Shown here: positions 24,383 to 35,585 of the stretch, one piece after another
Layout of the letters: the number at the start of each line of letters is the position of its first letter
Numbering within the stretch: the first letter of the stretch is position 1
Source of the DNA: Paragordius varius
Lineage: Eukaryota; Nematomorpha
Reading direction: 5' to 3'
Assembly (NCBI GenBank): GCA_964247055.1
Contig: OZ176055.1
Location: 3,410,001 to 3,474,000, forward strand
Length of the DNA stretch: 64,000 bases
The notes under the pieces: generated by a model
What the model was told of the DNA's origin: nothing
Database searches by the model: none
The model's input: the letters and a program-made list of their open reading frames with translations, nothing else
Made by a program: the position numbers and the translations under genes

Positions 24383-26040
24383 CTACCCTATACGATTTTA
24401 TATATTGCTAAAAATTATTTAAATTATGATATTGAAATGAATAAAAAATAGAATGTAATTACAATAAATTAATCATCCATTAGCTTTTATGATTGTAATG
24501 GATTTAATATATAAACAATGCGCCTACTAATTTCAGATCAAAACCTTTGGTTTGGGACTTATTACAAATAAAGTTATTTGTTCTTTTGTGGTAATTGTTT
24601 TTATAGAAAATCGCAAAATTAGCGCATACTATATCAAATAATTGTAAAATCATTTAAACAAATACTGTATACAAAAAATATCCCGATGAATTATATATCC
24701 TGGTAAAACAGATCAGAATTATCATAGTGCTTTTGGCCTGATTTTAAAAAGATATTTCTACTTTGGTGGCAACCTCTCAAAAATATGGGTTTCTTAAAAT
24801 TTAATTTATGGCAAAATTTTGGTGAAGAAAATTTTACCGTGTAAGAAAGCATGGTGGAAACTATTAGGATAGAATCATATTGAATTGGGACCGTTTTTTT
24901 CATATATTTGTGAAATTATCAAATTAAATTTAAAATACCAAATTTGAATGGAAATATTTAAAATACAATCCAGCAAATTTTCGATCGATCTTGATTTCAA
25001 TATCAGCTGTTTGTTTCAATTGTTTTTGGAGCCATCTGAATTTGGGTCTCTGGAAGTTGAAAAAACAATAATATTCCATTTTAATTGTAATACATGGGAA
25101 GAGGGTTTGAATCAGATTTTAACTCACACAACTTTCAAAACAAAGATTTGGGGAAAACTACCCATAATGTCATCGCGTACAAAAATTAATATTAACATTT
25201 GAACACAAAACATTCATTTCAGTGCTTTGATTAATTTGGGGATTTTAGGAAATCCTCCTATAAATAGGGAATGCATTCATATCTTTTCAAAAGTATTCAC
25301 TTATTATATAACAATGATGCACCGAGACTCCATTCGAAATGACTTGATATATCTTATTTTATAAATAATGTGAAGTTAAAATTTAGCTAACGTGACATAT
25401 ATCCATTATCTATATAAAAAATATAATAAAAACCATTCTTTCAGTTTATATCAATTAGATGTGATTTGAAAGAATATAAAAATAAATTTTGTAAAAATGT
25501 TAAAATAAAAATGAGGTCGAAGTAACTTGATATAAAATTTTTTAAGCCTAAAAGAAATCATGGTTTTTTTATATAATTCAAGATAGAGGCATAAATGTAA
25601 TTTAAACCGTACCTTAATGGTTTATAATAATACCTATATATGGTATGAGGTCTCATACCTCAATTCAGAGTCTTAACTTTTAAAATACAAATCCGCATAC
25701 TCCAAAACACAATTGAAATAAACAGCTGATAATATCTGGATGTATCATACTTTGGTATAAAACCTTTTAGTTAATTATTTACATTTTAAACGACAATAAA
25801 CATTTTTTGATGGTATTAGTAATTGAAAAATTCAATATACGAAAATTCCGGTGAAAAAGTTTAAGATTTTGCATTTTAAAAAAATAATGCACCTAAAAGA
25901 CCAATGCAAGCATAAATTTAAATTTAGCCCAATAAAAATATTTATTCAGGTATTAAAAAAATATTGTTAATGTCGAAAAAATCAATGTCATGCCGATTGT
26001 GACGCTTAAGTGTTAGGACATAGTATGAAAAAATATCTGG
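24383..26040. other. Intergenic DNA with diverged MITE remnants
   Basis: Between the NCS-1 3' UTR and the next gene lie two worn relatives of the TTAA MITE family: a partial piece at about 24690-24960 (contains AATTGGGACCGTTTTTTTCA) and a longer one at 25221-25667 (separate entry). No gene was seen. Confidence 0.5.
25221..25667 (+). repeat. Diverged relative of the TTAA MITE family
   Basis: The ends (TGCTTTGATTAATTTGGGGA and, at the right, TACCTCAATTCAGAG) and inner blocks TTAGCTAACGTGACAT and ATGAGGTCGAAGTAACTTG match the MITE family in the same order. The flanking TTAA is not clear. It is an older copy. Confidence 0.6.
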
Positions 26041-27471
26041 ATGGGTGAAAGCGATATTTATGATTCTCCATATCCAGCCAAGTTTAATTCATATAATTTT
26101 AGAAAGAAATTATTTTTTTCTGAAATTAATCGAAATAGCGATGCATCACATTCCCCAACTGTAGCTACCAGCGGGATATGCTCTCTTGAAAATTTGTCAG
26201 TAGTAGCTATATCCACAAATTCCTCTATAGAGGATGAAAATTACAGTGTTTTATTCGAGGAAGTGGATAAAATTGAAGAAAATATTTACGATGATCCAAA
26301 AGAACTGCTGGTTATGAAAAAATGTTCATCGATACAAAGTTTAAATTTAAAAACTGATAATTTTAACCATAATAAAATTATAATAAAATTGATTGAACTT
26401 TGTAGTAAATGTTTATACTTCGATTCAGAATGGCCTAACAGCTGGCCAAATCTTTGTGATATATATATTTCCTTTCAAAAAATTGTTGAATATCCATCTG
26501 TGAGTTCTCTACCTAACTATACAGAAATTTACGGATCACTTCATATTATTAAAAACAATTGGGAGTATACTTTAAATATTATTAATCATTTTAAAACTAG
26601 TTTTGATGTTAACCTTAAACCTTTGTCTTCTCAAAGGCAAGCAAGCTTAAAGGTTAAAAACGGTTATCGAAGAAAATCTTTTAATGTCAAATCATCCCAG
26701 TTATTAAAACTACCAGTGACCTCATTTAATGAGATATATCATAAATTACGTCAAAACTTATGTCAAAATCCCAATTCGTCTCTATTAACTACAAAAGGTG
26801 TTAAAAAACCAATTGAGACCAAGACTTGGAGCTGTTTGGAGACTCATTGTCAAAATTTTATTCAAACTCTGCATAAAGCTTGTCATTTAATAATATCTAA
26901 ACTTATTTTCTCAGGTGATAATTTTAATGTAATTTTTCCAATTAACAAATCCAAAGCAACTAAAGATGAGTTTTCACATCCTACATTTAATGGCCAGAAC
27001 AATCCATTATACGATAGTTTAATACGTATTGCAGAAACATTTTTGTCCGATATTAAGCCAAATTTTTATATAATGATTGCTCAATATAGCAACATTCAAG
27101 CGATTGAAACCACCTCGTCTCAATCTATTCATTATATGTTCAACAATATTAATCATTGTATTAAATTAATTTTAAATCACATTTTTCTTACTATAAATTA
27201 TTTAAAACTAGTCATTTTACATAGTAATGATGATAAACAAGATTATATTCAACAAGTGAGTCAAAAACTAATCACAATTTTAATTATCTGTTCACATGAA
27301 CTAAATAATTTTCAGCAAAATTTTTCTCAAAATTTGTTTGATTCTAACAACTTAGCCACTGAAAATGACAATAATCTTAGATTGATAACAAATTTTGAGG
27401 AGGTGTCAAACGTAGTGGGACAAATTGCCCATGCCTATACTCTTTTAATTAAGGCTTTTACTTTTTTATAA
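26041..27471 (+). CDS. Unrecognised 476-aa protein with YDxP motifs
   Basis: One exon from ATG 26041 to a TAA at 27469-27471. An in-frame stop at 26026 and no acceptor in between support this start. Codon use and length argue for a real gene. The N-terminus carries IYDSPYP and later NIYDDPKE, both matching the YDxP motif bound by Crk-type SH2 domains when phosphorylated. Residues about 100-210 and 330-476 are strongly helical. A stretch near the C-terminus (QKLITILIICSHELNNFQQN) loosely recalls the C-terminal four-helix region of Cas-family adaptors, but no SH3 domain is present and the likeness is weak. I do not claim a function. AATAAA lies near 27688. Confidence 0.75.
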   Translation: MGESDIYDSPYPAKFNSYNFRKKLFFSEINRNSDASHSPTVATSGICSLENLSVVAISTNSSIEDENYSVLFEEVDKIEENIYDDPKELLVMKKCSSIQSLNLKTDNFNHNKIIIKLIELCSKCLYFDSEWPNSWPNLCDIYISFQKIVEYPSVSSLPNYTEIYGSLHIIKNNWEYTLNIINHFKTSFDVNLKPLSSQRQASLKVKNGYRRKSFNVKSSQLLKLPVTSFNEIYHKLRQNLCQNPNSSLLTTKGVKKPIETKTWSCLETHCQNFIQTLHKACHLIISKLIFSGDNFNVIFPINKSKATKDEFSHPTFNGQNNPLYDSLIRIAETFLSDIKPNFYIMIAQYSNIQAIETTSSQSIHYMFNNINHCIKLILNHIFLTINYLKLVILHSNDDKQDYIQQVSQKLITILIICSHELNNFQQNFSQNLFDSNNLATENDNNLRLITNFEEVSNVVGQIAHAYTLLIKAFTFL

Positions 27472-28109
27472 ATAGATATTTATGTATAATACCAACCGAT
27501 TGGTAGTCTATGCAGTATTTTTTGTTTTATTATTAACTTGTGATATGCTATTAATTTATTTATATATACTCTTACATTTCTTTTACATACCTAGTCAATC
27601 TCACGCAATCAATTAATTAAGCATTCGTTTACATTCCTGTACGATTTTTTATTTTGATACGAATGCTAATATAATACCATATTTTTAAATAAATTAAATA
27701 ATTGGTTTTTTATATCCTTGTAATAATTGGAAGTAACATTATCACAATAAACTCAACTAACTGTATGGTTAAATGAAATATCTTTGACAGCAAATTTTGT
27801 CAATCAATGAATTGATTGTATCGAAACATAATAATCCGTTTATTTATTTTATTGATTGTATCAAAGCATATTTTGTTTATTTATTTTCCATTCTAAATGC
27901 TAAAAAATTGGTCAATTTTAACATTATAAAGTGTGAGACTTTTTTGAAGTAAAATTCTTTTGCAAGATATTTTTATCTAGTACATATGTCCTATCGATAA
28001 TCGCAAAGTAACATCCGTTTTAAACGACACACGAAAAGAGATATTGTATCTAATTTTGACGACTAATGAAAAGTGGCGTATTTTGTAAATCTAAAAGGGG
28101 AAATAATTG
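27472..28109. other. 3' UTR and intergenic DNA
   Basis: AT-rich sequence. The motif AATGAATTGATTGTATCGAA near 27807 and TTATTGATTGTATCAAAGCA near 27850 form a short direct repeat. No gene was seen. Confidence 0.4.
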
Positions 28110-28960
28110 TGGCTTTCAGTTGTTACGGTTTATCAATATTAAGACAAATCGCTTCGTCTCCATGCTCCGTGGGTGAAACCAGAGCTATATTGTGCATCAT
28201 GAATTTTTGAAGCCTGTACACAACGCTATCGTCAATAAATGAATAATTTAAACCAGGGATCGTTCAATACAAATGACTTCTGAGGCTATATTTTCGACTC
28301 AAACACCGGTTGGCCGCATTAGAAAAATATATGGCATTAATATTACACAGAAGAAGACGGTAAAATTATTTCAATGAAATATAACTATTTATAACAGTGA
28401 TTTTTTTTTTATAATTTTAATTGAATATTAAATTAATTTATTTGAAAAATATCAATTATAGTAAGATTTCTTCAGTATATTTTTGCGAATTTTGGATACA
28501 GTATTTATTTGGTGATTTTCAAACTTTTCAGAAACGTACAATATTTCAGCAAGCCACATATTGCCCGCGGGCCGTGTGCTGACCACCCCTAATTTAAACC
28601 ATGCATTAAAAGAAAATTACCGCAATGGGCCAGAAGATTTTACAAAGTTATTTTGCCACATGACGATGGTCCGCCTTACACTGCAAAACCAGCGAAAGAT
28701 ACCTTTATATCACTTTAATGGATAATCCTTTCGCATCTGCCGTATTCCCCTAACCTGATTTAACTATTATTTTTTCACATCAATAAAGTAAACGCTCGCA
28801 GAACCGCATTTCAAAATTTTCCAATAATGTTGAAAAATAAGTGGATGAATGCCTTCGGCAAAGAGAATCATTTCTGATTTCAGCTACCTTAGAGATGGGC
28901 GATATACGTAAAAACAGATGGAAAATATTTTAAAAACAAATTATTGATATTCCTTAAAAT
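28110..28960 (+). mobile_element. Mariner transposon fossil with a nested insertion
   Basis: Before and after the insert at 28254-28591, the plus-strand frames show a decayed mariner transposase. RAILCIMNF and KPVHNAIVNK correspond to the region before the second catalytic Asp; RNGPEDFTKLFCH, TLAEPHFK and VDECL correspond to the C-terminal third. Many stops and shifts are present and no ends were found. A second fossil of the same kind (40600-41470) shares the RNGPxD block, so both come from one family. Confidence 0.7.
28254..28591 (+). mobile_element. hAT MITE nested in the mariner fossil
   Basis: Ends are CAGGGATCGTTC and (reverse strand) TAGGGGTGGTC, bounded by an exact 8-bp duplication ATTTAAAC at 28246-28253 and 28592-28599. 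Near the right end it carries GCCCGCGGGCCGTGTGCTGA, typical of hAT ends. It has no ORF. It arrived after the mariner copy. Confidence 0.85.
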
Positions 28961-29490
28961 TGTTACATGTTGTTTTACGCCTAATAGCTATCGTAAAGCA
29001 GTGGGCCTGCTTGAAAAAGAAGCTATAATAAATAAAAAAGAATAATTCCTTTATTAATTATAATTTCTTTTATCCGTTTTGATTTAGAGTATGAATTAAA
29101 TTATCAGAGTTGTAGCGTTTACACTTGTCTCCCAAGGGCTGACAGTTATGATGGGAAAATTGCGCAGTTTCGGGGTTCGAAGTCTGGGAATTAGGCACAA
29201 ATACGACCACTTATTCCATCTCGTCTTCCATTATTTTCACAAATATTCTTTTTGCAAAACTATGAAAAAGTTTTTTCGATCGATTTAATTACGCTTTTGG
29301 CACATGTGGAGAAATGTGCTATTTGGCCATAGAAGACTGACTAATTACATACGACAAAAAGTTAATCATAATTAACATTAAAAAGATAAAACATAAAAGC
29401 ATCTGGGATTGAAGTTATATGCAGATCTTAGAACCTATTTATCGTTAGGAAAAAAAATTGAAGAAAGAAATCAAATAAAATAGATTTATA
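28961..29490. other. Intergenic DNA before the tRNA gene
   Basis: No gene was recognised. GGGGTTCGAAGTCTGGG near 29172 looks like a tRNA B box, which may mark a worn tRNA-derived repeat, but no A box or stem structure could be matched. Confidence 0.35.
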
Positions 29491-29496
29491 AAAAAA
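29491..29496 (-). terminator. RNA polymerase III T-run of the tRNA gene
   Basis: Six T residues on the minus strand directly after the tRNA 3' end, the usual Pol III stop signal. Confidence 0.8.
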
Positions 29497-29568
29497 GGGC
29501 TCAGCCGGGATTTGAACCCGGGACCTCACGCACCCGAAGCGCGAATCATACCCCTAGACCACTGAGCC
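29497..29568 (-). tRNA. tRNA-Pro (anticodon CGG)
   Basis: 72 nt on the minus strand. The acceptor stem GGCTCAG pairs with CTGAGCC, followed by discriminator C. The D arm contains the A-box-like TGGTCTAGGGG, the anticodon loop reads TTCGGGT (CGG), and the T arm has CCCGGGTTCAAATCCCGG. The sequence is very close to animal tRNA-Pro. No CCA is encoded and no intron is present. It starts 103 bp from the ATG of the Romo1 gene, on the opposite strand. Confidence 0.97.
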
Positions 29569-29671
29569 TAACGTGACTTGATGCGTGTACTATCCAATAT
29601 ATAAATCATAGTTAATAAATGAATGTAAAATTATTTTAAGCACATGGTTGTTTAGATGAAAATTTTTAGTT

Positions 29672-29929
29672 ATGATACCGCCTAGTCGAACTACCACAGG
29701 ACAACCATCCTGCTTTGATCGAATGAAAATGGGATTTACGATGGGTGCTTGCATAGGATTAGCAGCTGGTGGTTTATTTGCTGGATTTTCAGCTTTAAGG
29801 TAAAAGTGTTTTAATTTTAGGTATGGGTACCGTGGCAGAGAATTACTGTCTACCACGGCCAAAGTTATGCTTCAGTCTGCTGGTACATTCGGAACTTTTA
29901 TGGCAATTGGAACCGGGATACGATGCTAA
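29672..29929 (+). CDS. ROMO1: Reactive oxygen species modulator 1 homologue (inner mitochondrial membrane)
   Basis: Two exons, 29672-29799 and 29821-29929, joined across a 21-nt GT-AG intron that splits an Arg codon (AG|G). The 78-aa product (human 79) reads [41 protein letters not shown] and [15 protein letters not shown]. It keeps the two short membrane segments and the family's C-terminal GIRC. Romo1 sits in the mitochondrial inner membrane and supports protein import and membrane organisation. An AG preceded by T's lies only 2 nt before the ATG, which might be the acceptor of a further tiny 5' UTR intron or of a spliced leader. AATAAA lies at 29967-29972. NAA20 follows 453 bp downstream on the same strand. 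Confidence 0.95.
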
Positions 29930-30382
29930 TTTTATTTTTATGAACCAAATCATTGTGATATCGCTGAATAAATATTTTACACATTATAAATTACTTTTTA
30001 TAAAGGAATTGGTTTCATACTAATTAATAAACTATGGATATGCTAAAAATATAAATGGTTTTTATTAATATTAAATTTGCTATTTTTATTTGGCCGTAAT
30101 CGGACTCACATAACTAATGGTGACAATATTACTATCTTAAAAAATAAAATATTATGCTTAAACTGAATTTTATTGGAAATAAATACCCATGTTAATTTTT
30201 AGCAGTCAGAGAAACTTAGTAGCATCAATTTTAAATAGTTTCACAGAGCCTTATATATTTTAGTAATTATTTAAATATAAGGATTAAATAATTTTTTGCT
30301 AGCTTATAACAATTCATCCTGTTCATCGGATTTAAATTTAAAATTTGAAAGATTTTGGTTCAATCCATAAATCATATGTACC

Positions 30383-31031
30383 ATGTCTATGATCAGAAAT
30401 TTTTGTTTTGAGGATCTTTTTTACATAAATCAAGTGTTTATATATTTTTAATTTAAAGGAATCTTGATCCCTTAACTGAAACAGTAAATTTATTTTTGTT
30501 CAATCTTAGTATGATCTCTGTTTTTATATGAAATATCTCATTCATTGGCCGTCATTGTTTAAAGTGGCTCAACATCCAAATGGTAGAATAATGGGATATA
30601 GTAAACTTGTTTTTAAAATAAAATTGAGTTATGGGCAAAATTGAGGGGCAACAAGAAAATTATCATGGACATGTTACGGCATTATCGATTGCGCCTGAGT
30701 ATAGAAGATTGGGTTTGGCTGACACCCTAATGAAACAGTTGGAAGATTATTCAGAAAGGTTTTAATCTTAAATATGCAGACAAAATTGTTATTTTGTAGA
30801 TTTATTTGTGCGATTATCAAATACAGTAGCTATATCAATGTACAAAAAATTGGGATATTCAGTCTATAGAAGAGTATTAAATTATTATTCGGGTGAATTC
30901 ACCGAAGATGCATTTGGTATATGTTTCCTAAATATTTTTTAATAGATATGCGCAAAGCACTCTCACGAGATATTGATAAAAAATCTATTATACCTCTCAC
31001 ACATCCAGTTACACCCGATGAATTAGATTGA
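30383..31031 (+). CDS. NAA20: N-alpha-acetyltransferase 20, catalytic subunit of NatB
   Basis: Six exons: 30383-30435, 30459-30483, 30510-30600, 30629-30758, 30780-30916, 30946-31031. Introns are 23, 26, 28, 21 and 29 nt, all GT-AG with consistent phase; exon 2 is 25 nt. The product is 173 aa (human 178). It starts MSMIRNFCFEDLF and continues NLDPLTETYDLCFYMKYL, YHGHVTALSIAPEYRRLGLA (with the acetyl-CoA-binding RRLGLA of GNAT enzymes), FVDLFVRLSNTVAISMYKKL and YSVYRRVLNYYSG, ending MRKALSRDIDKKSIIPL. NatB acetylates N-termini starting Met-Asp/Glu/Asn/Gln, with NAA25 as partner. AATAAA lies at 31059-31064. No internal frame break remains once the introns are removed. Confidence 0.96.
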
Positions 31032-31337
31032 ATTTGTTGTGAAAACGCTTTTGATAAAAATAAATTTTTATGACTGTGCGTTTTAGCTAAAAGAGGATAA
31101 ATGCGAAATTAAAAACCGTAAATTACACTGCCTCCGAAATTCGGAGGGAAAATATCCTGATGAAATATATATTTTCTGACACCAAATGGCCCTTACGTGA
31201 AAGAAAGTTATTTATACTTTTATAATAACTGCTCTATATCAGAAACTGACAAAATTTGTGCACATTTTGTTATTTAAAATTTTTTTACTGGAAGCTAAAT
31301 GTTTCATTCTAAAAATTATCAGTTATATTATATACAT

Positions 31338-31631
31338 CAGTGGTTGCCAAAAAAAGGCATAGAAAAATCTGGTGGGGGCGCGAAAAGTTTGGATAATTTA
31401 TAAAAAAATAAAACTAAAAACAAATGGAAGGTTAATAAGCATCTCAGGTGCAAATAATCAAGAATTGTCCCTGACATGGAAAACTATTACAACAATTGCA
31501 AGCACAAGGAACTTATTGATTGTTATTCTTTACAATATAATAAATTTTGCATTTTTATTTTCGGGAGGAGAGGGGGCGCAAGAATTATTTTCAATTTTGT
31601 GGGACCTGATTAAAAAGGTTGGTAACCACTG
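31338..31631 (+). mobile_element. hAT-like MITE
   Basis: Ends CAGTGGTTGCCAA and (reverse strand) CAGTGGTTACCAA delimit a 294-bp element. Flanking 8-mers ATATACAT and TACTACAT agree only in their last five bases, so the target duplication is uncertain. A short open frame inside is not a gene. Confidence 0.6.
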
Positions 31632-33300
31632 TACTACATATAAAAAGCAACATAAGAAAATTTTTAGTTGTGGGCTCAGAAAATCGCAATTTTTTCCGCC
31701 CTAAAATAGTGCTCTTAAAATAAACGCAAAAATGCCAAGAATGCGCAATAAAAATTTAAATATATGATGCAAAATGCATTTCAAAATTTAATCACGTGCA
31801 TTTTACTATTTTAAGCCATAATTGAAACGGTTTAAAACACTTTTATTAAATAGATGATCTTAACATCCCCCGAGAATTTTAATATAATCGTTCGTTATGA
31901 AATTTATGTTATATATGAAATATCTTTTAAAAACTCACCATAATGTTAAAGCAAACCACCTTTAAATTACATTTTGCGGTGACTAAATGTTCAGAATTAT
32001 CGTATATATATATATATATATATATACTAGCGTTTAATGAAGGGTAATATTTGGTGGACTTTAAAAAGATGACCATTATAAAAATAATTTTGGACGCTTA
32101 ATCTAAACATTAATGCACCAGTGCGTCAATTTCAATCGCCATGACATTAAATAAATCCAAATATATAGTTAAGTTATGCACACCTCCTAAAATACTAATG
32201 ATTTAGTGTGTTCCCGATATATTTTTTGGAGGCTCTTAGTTGACTCAAATTTGTGTCGAAAGATTGAAACGCAAACCTATTTATATAATTATATTTGCTT
32301 TTCTATCCTCGAATTTTAAAAACTGGTGGATTTCTTTTTATTTCAAAAAGAGCGCATATATTTCGATCGATGACATCAAACTAATCTAAAAGTTATAGTT
32401 CAATCCCCCCCACTTCGTTAACGTATACTGTTGGTAAGGAAAGATAGATATTCTTATCATATGTTACTTTTGCACTTCTTCACTGCAACCACCTTTTTTG
32501 ACAATGTTATTCGCTGTAATAGTTATTCTATTTTCATATATTTGCAAGACCTGTCCTCCTACTTATGCTTCTTGTATGCATATTACGATATACTATAGGT
32601 CTTTTATATATTCTTAAAATATTGTGTTTTATTTATCCATTTAAGCATTACAAAAGTCGATGTGTATGCATAATGTCTCTCGTCAAACATTTTTTTTGTT
32701 TGTGGTTGTTTCTGTGTTGGCAAACACCTCCTTTAAAAATCTCACCCCTCTCGCTTTGAATATAAAGTATAGGTCAGGGTCCAAGTGCGGCAATCAAAAA
32801 ATTTGGAAATCTTTATAAAAATATGCTCATAAAATCATAAAAAATTTATATGTCCTTAACATTTTTCTAAATAAGTCTATCCAGTTGGCAAGGGCTAAAA
32901 ATTTGTTTCAAATCTAATAAATTCTCTATGAATGCCCATATATATTTCGAATGCAGCCCTCGTATTCATTTGTTTTGGAGACCCCGGCTCTACAAGAACT
33001 ATTTCCTATTTATTTGAATGCTTTCACAAAATTAACCTAGTATTTTTTGGAGTACAAAAAAACTTTCTATATATATATATATATATATATATTGTTAAAT
33101 AGCAACTTTCTTTCTATTAATTGTGACTAATACCGAAATTAATTAATTTTATTTAGGATTGAAATGAGGAATGTTTTATCAAGGACAAAGGGGTTTGTAA
33201 AAATATTATTTTTGTCACATATCATTTCCAGGACTCCCTTAAATATCTTGACAAGGATGGCGCGTTCAGGCTGGGAACCACTGAGTTGTTTTGGTGACTG
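31632..33300. other. Intergenic DNA with hAT remnants
   Basis: A probable hAT remnant runs from CAGGGTCCAAGTGCGGC (about 32773) to GGAGACCCCGG (about 32989). Another hAT right end, CAGGCTGGGAACCACTG, finishes at 33283 without a visible partner. TA microsatellites lie at about 32003-32026 and 33068-33092. No host gene was seen. Confidence 0.5.
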
Positions 33301-34876
33301 TTTTTGCACAGATATTATCAGTGTAGCTTGTGCGTTTAATTTCTTTAAGTACCCAATCTCAGTTTAAAAAAGCAGATGTTTTAAAGGAATTCAAAGATTT
33401 CGAGTTATGTATCCAATGACTAAATTTTTTTATTAGTTTGGAACCGCAATTCCGGTTTTAAAAACGGTTTCGGTAACTTTTTCCTTTCAAAACGGTTGCA
33501 TAAGCCTTTTATGGTTTTCGATGCCACAAAAACAGTTTAGTTCTAATCCCGGATATATTTGATTATTCGCTAAATTTATTTTTTATAAAGTGAACAGGTG
33601 CAAATTTATGAGCACTATATATCCTATGTTAATTATTATTACAATATAATTTTAGGGATTAAAACATATTAATTATGTGTTAGCCAAAAAATTATTATTA
33701 AGCTCTAAAAAATTAAATTTTATCCAATGGGAAAATTATAATTGCGCCGCTCTCTTTCATATTCAACAATTTTCAATTTATATGCATGAATAAAATAGAA
33801 ATATTTATTGTATGTAATTATGAATGAATTTAGATAGATAAAAATATTTATATCACATAACATAATTTAAAATTATATTATCTCTTTTTTATTTGTCGTC
33901 CAATATTTTATTTACTAATTAATATTATAATTAAATTTATTATAGTTTTTGAATTTCTGGCTTATTAATATTATTATCATTAAACATGATTAAATTTATT
34001 TATGCATATTTACAATTTATATGCATAAAAATAATTTTTTTAACGATATTTAAACACTTTTCCCACACTGTATTTCATTAATATTTATATTATTAAATAA
34101 AATCATCTCTTAAAATTTCAATATTCAATAAAATATTAACCTTTATTTAATTATTAAGATTAATATCTAAAAAATATTTTTTATGCCAAAAATTCATTTA
34201 AATATACATATTCATACATGTGTAAAAGACAATTAAAATTTTGAAATAATTGACCCTTTAATCTGCTTAATGCATTTACTTCAAAATTATTTTTCTTCAA
34301 ATTACAAGATTTTTTACACAATGAAACATTTTAATATTAATGATATTAAGTGGTGTTATAAACCTAATTAAATCTTGGGAATTAATGTTTATAAATGGAT
34401 AAAATCTTGTTAACAAAAGTTTTTTTATTTATCTTTACAATTAAAGCTAAAATGTAATTAATTTTACTTACGAGTAATTTGCATAATTAATATTAATATT
34501 CCCTGATATGAGATAAAAAACAGATATTATTATAGATGTCGAAAGTGTTTAAAATTATGTTTTGAAACAGTAACATTATCTAAACATTTCGAAAATATTG
34601 TTAAAAAGTTAAAATTGTTAAAAATACTTTTTTAATAAAAATGTGATCTGATTTTATAAATAGGTTTTATTCATTAATTAAGGGTTAGAGTCAGTTCTGG
34701 TCTCTTAAAAACAGCTCCAAAACCATTGAGGTCCACGTTCTAATAAAAACATTCCAAATACTAATTTTTATATCAAAGTAACCTAATACGAATTTTATTG
34801 CATCTTCTAATGTGTATTTCATGCAAGAAAATATCATTGTAATACTCATTTTTTTTATTACTAATAATTTAAGAGG
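33301..34876. other. Very AT-rich intergenic DNA
   Basis: No reading frame, repeat end or RNA gene was recognised. Confidence 0.4.
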
Positions 34877-34884
34877 CTCATAAC

Positions 34885-35577
34885 TAGGGTTGTGCATTTG
34901 ACTGCTTTTTCAAAAAAGTCCGGTCTGACCCGGTCAGACCATGGTCATGACCACTTTACCTAAGTAAATACCAGATATTGGTTTGTGAAAATAATGTTCT
35001 AACGACACTTGCGTTTCACTAATAATATGTTTTTTCATGAAAGTTTATTTTATACATTTTTTATATTTATTACAATATTTTCAACCAAATTTAATTAAGA
35101 ATTTTTTTAAAAAATTTTGTCACATTCTTGTGGCCTTTTGAATCTTCAAATTCATAGCTTTTAATACTGGATATTTCAAATAAATTTTACCTAATTTGTT
35201 TTACACTTTTTCATCATTGAAATATCCAATTATAAAATGTTTTAACGTTTTATTGATATATAGAATAATCGCTTTTGCAAAATGCTTGGTTGTTTTGTTT
35301 TTAAAAATAACTCGATATGCTAAATGCTAATGTTATAAGGATGCATGTTTAACAATTTTATATTGTAAAATAAGCTTGTTTAAATATTTGATTTATATTT
35401 TTTAAAAAGTATATAAAAACCAATAAAATCTTACTATCACTCTTCCAAAAAAAAATTTACCAGCAATTTTTAAAAAACAGCTGTTTTTTATATCACCATG
35501 GTCAAAAAATAATTAGTCACTGACCTGGTCATGACCCAGTCAATTGACCGGGTCATGACTTGGTCAGCACAACCCTA
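34885..35577. mobile_element. hAT element, non-autonomous, with TAGGGTTGTGC ends
   Basis: A 693-bp element begins TAGGGTTGTGC and ends GCACAACCCTA, flanked by CTCATAAC (34877-34884) and CTCATAAT (35578-35585), a 7/8 match target duplication. Just inside each end lie dense copies of short palindromic words such as GGTCATGACC and GGTCAGACC, which may be transposase binding sites (inference). It has no coding capacity. Confidence 0.85.
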
Positions 35578-35585
35578 CTCATAAT

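Noticed and set aside
29160-29200. Second tRNA gene or tRNA-derived SINE
   Set aside because: Only a B-box-like word is present; no A box, anticodon arm or acceptor stem.
31372-31704. 110-codon plus-strand frame
   Set aside because: It lies largely inside a hAT-like MITE and shows no conserved protein sequence.
33164-33367. 67-codon frame that looked like an EF-hand or short exon (DSLKYLDKDG)
   Set aside because: It runs over a hAT right end (CAGGCTGGGAACCACTG), and neighbouring exons could not be found.
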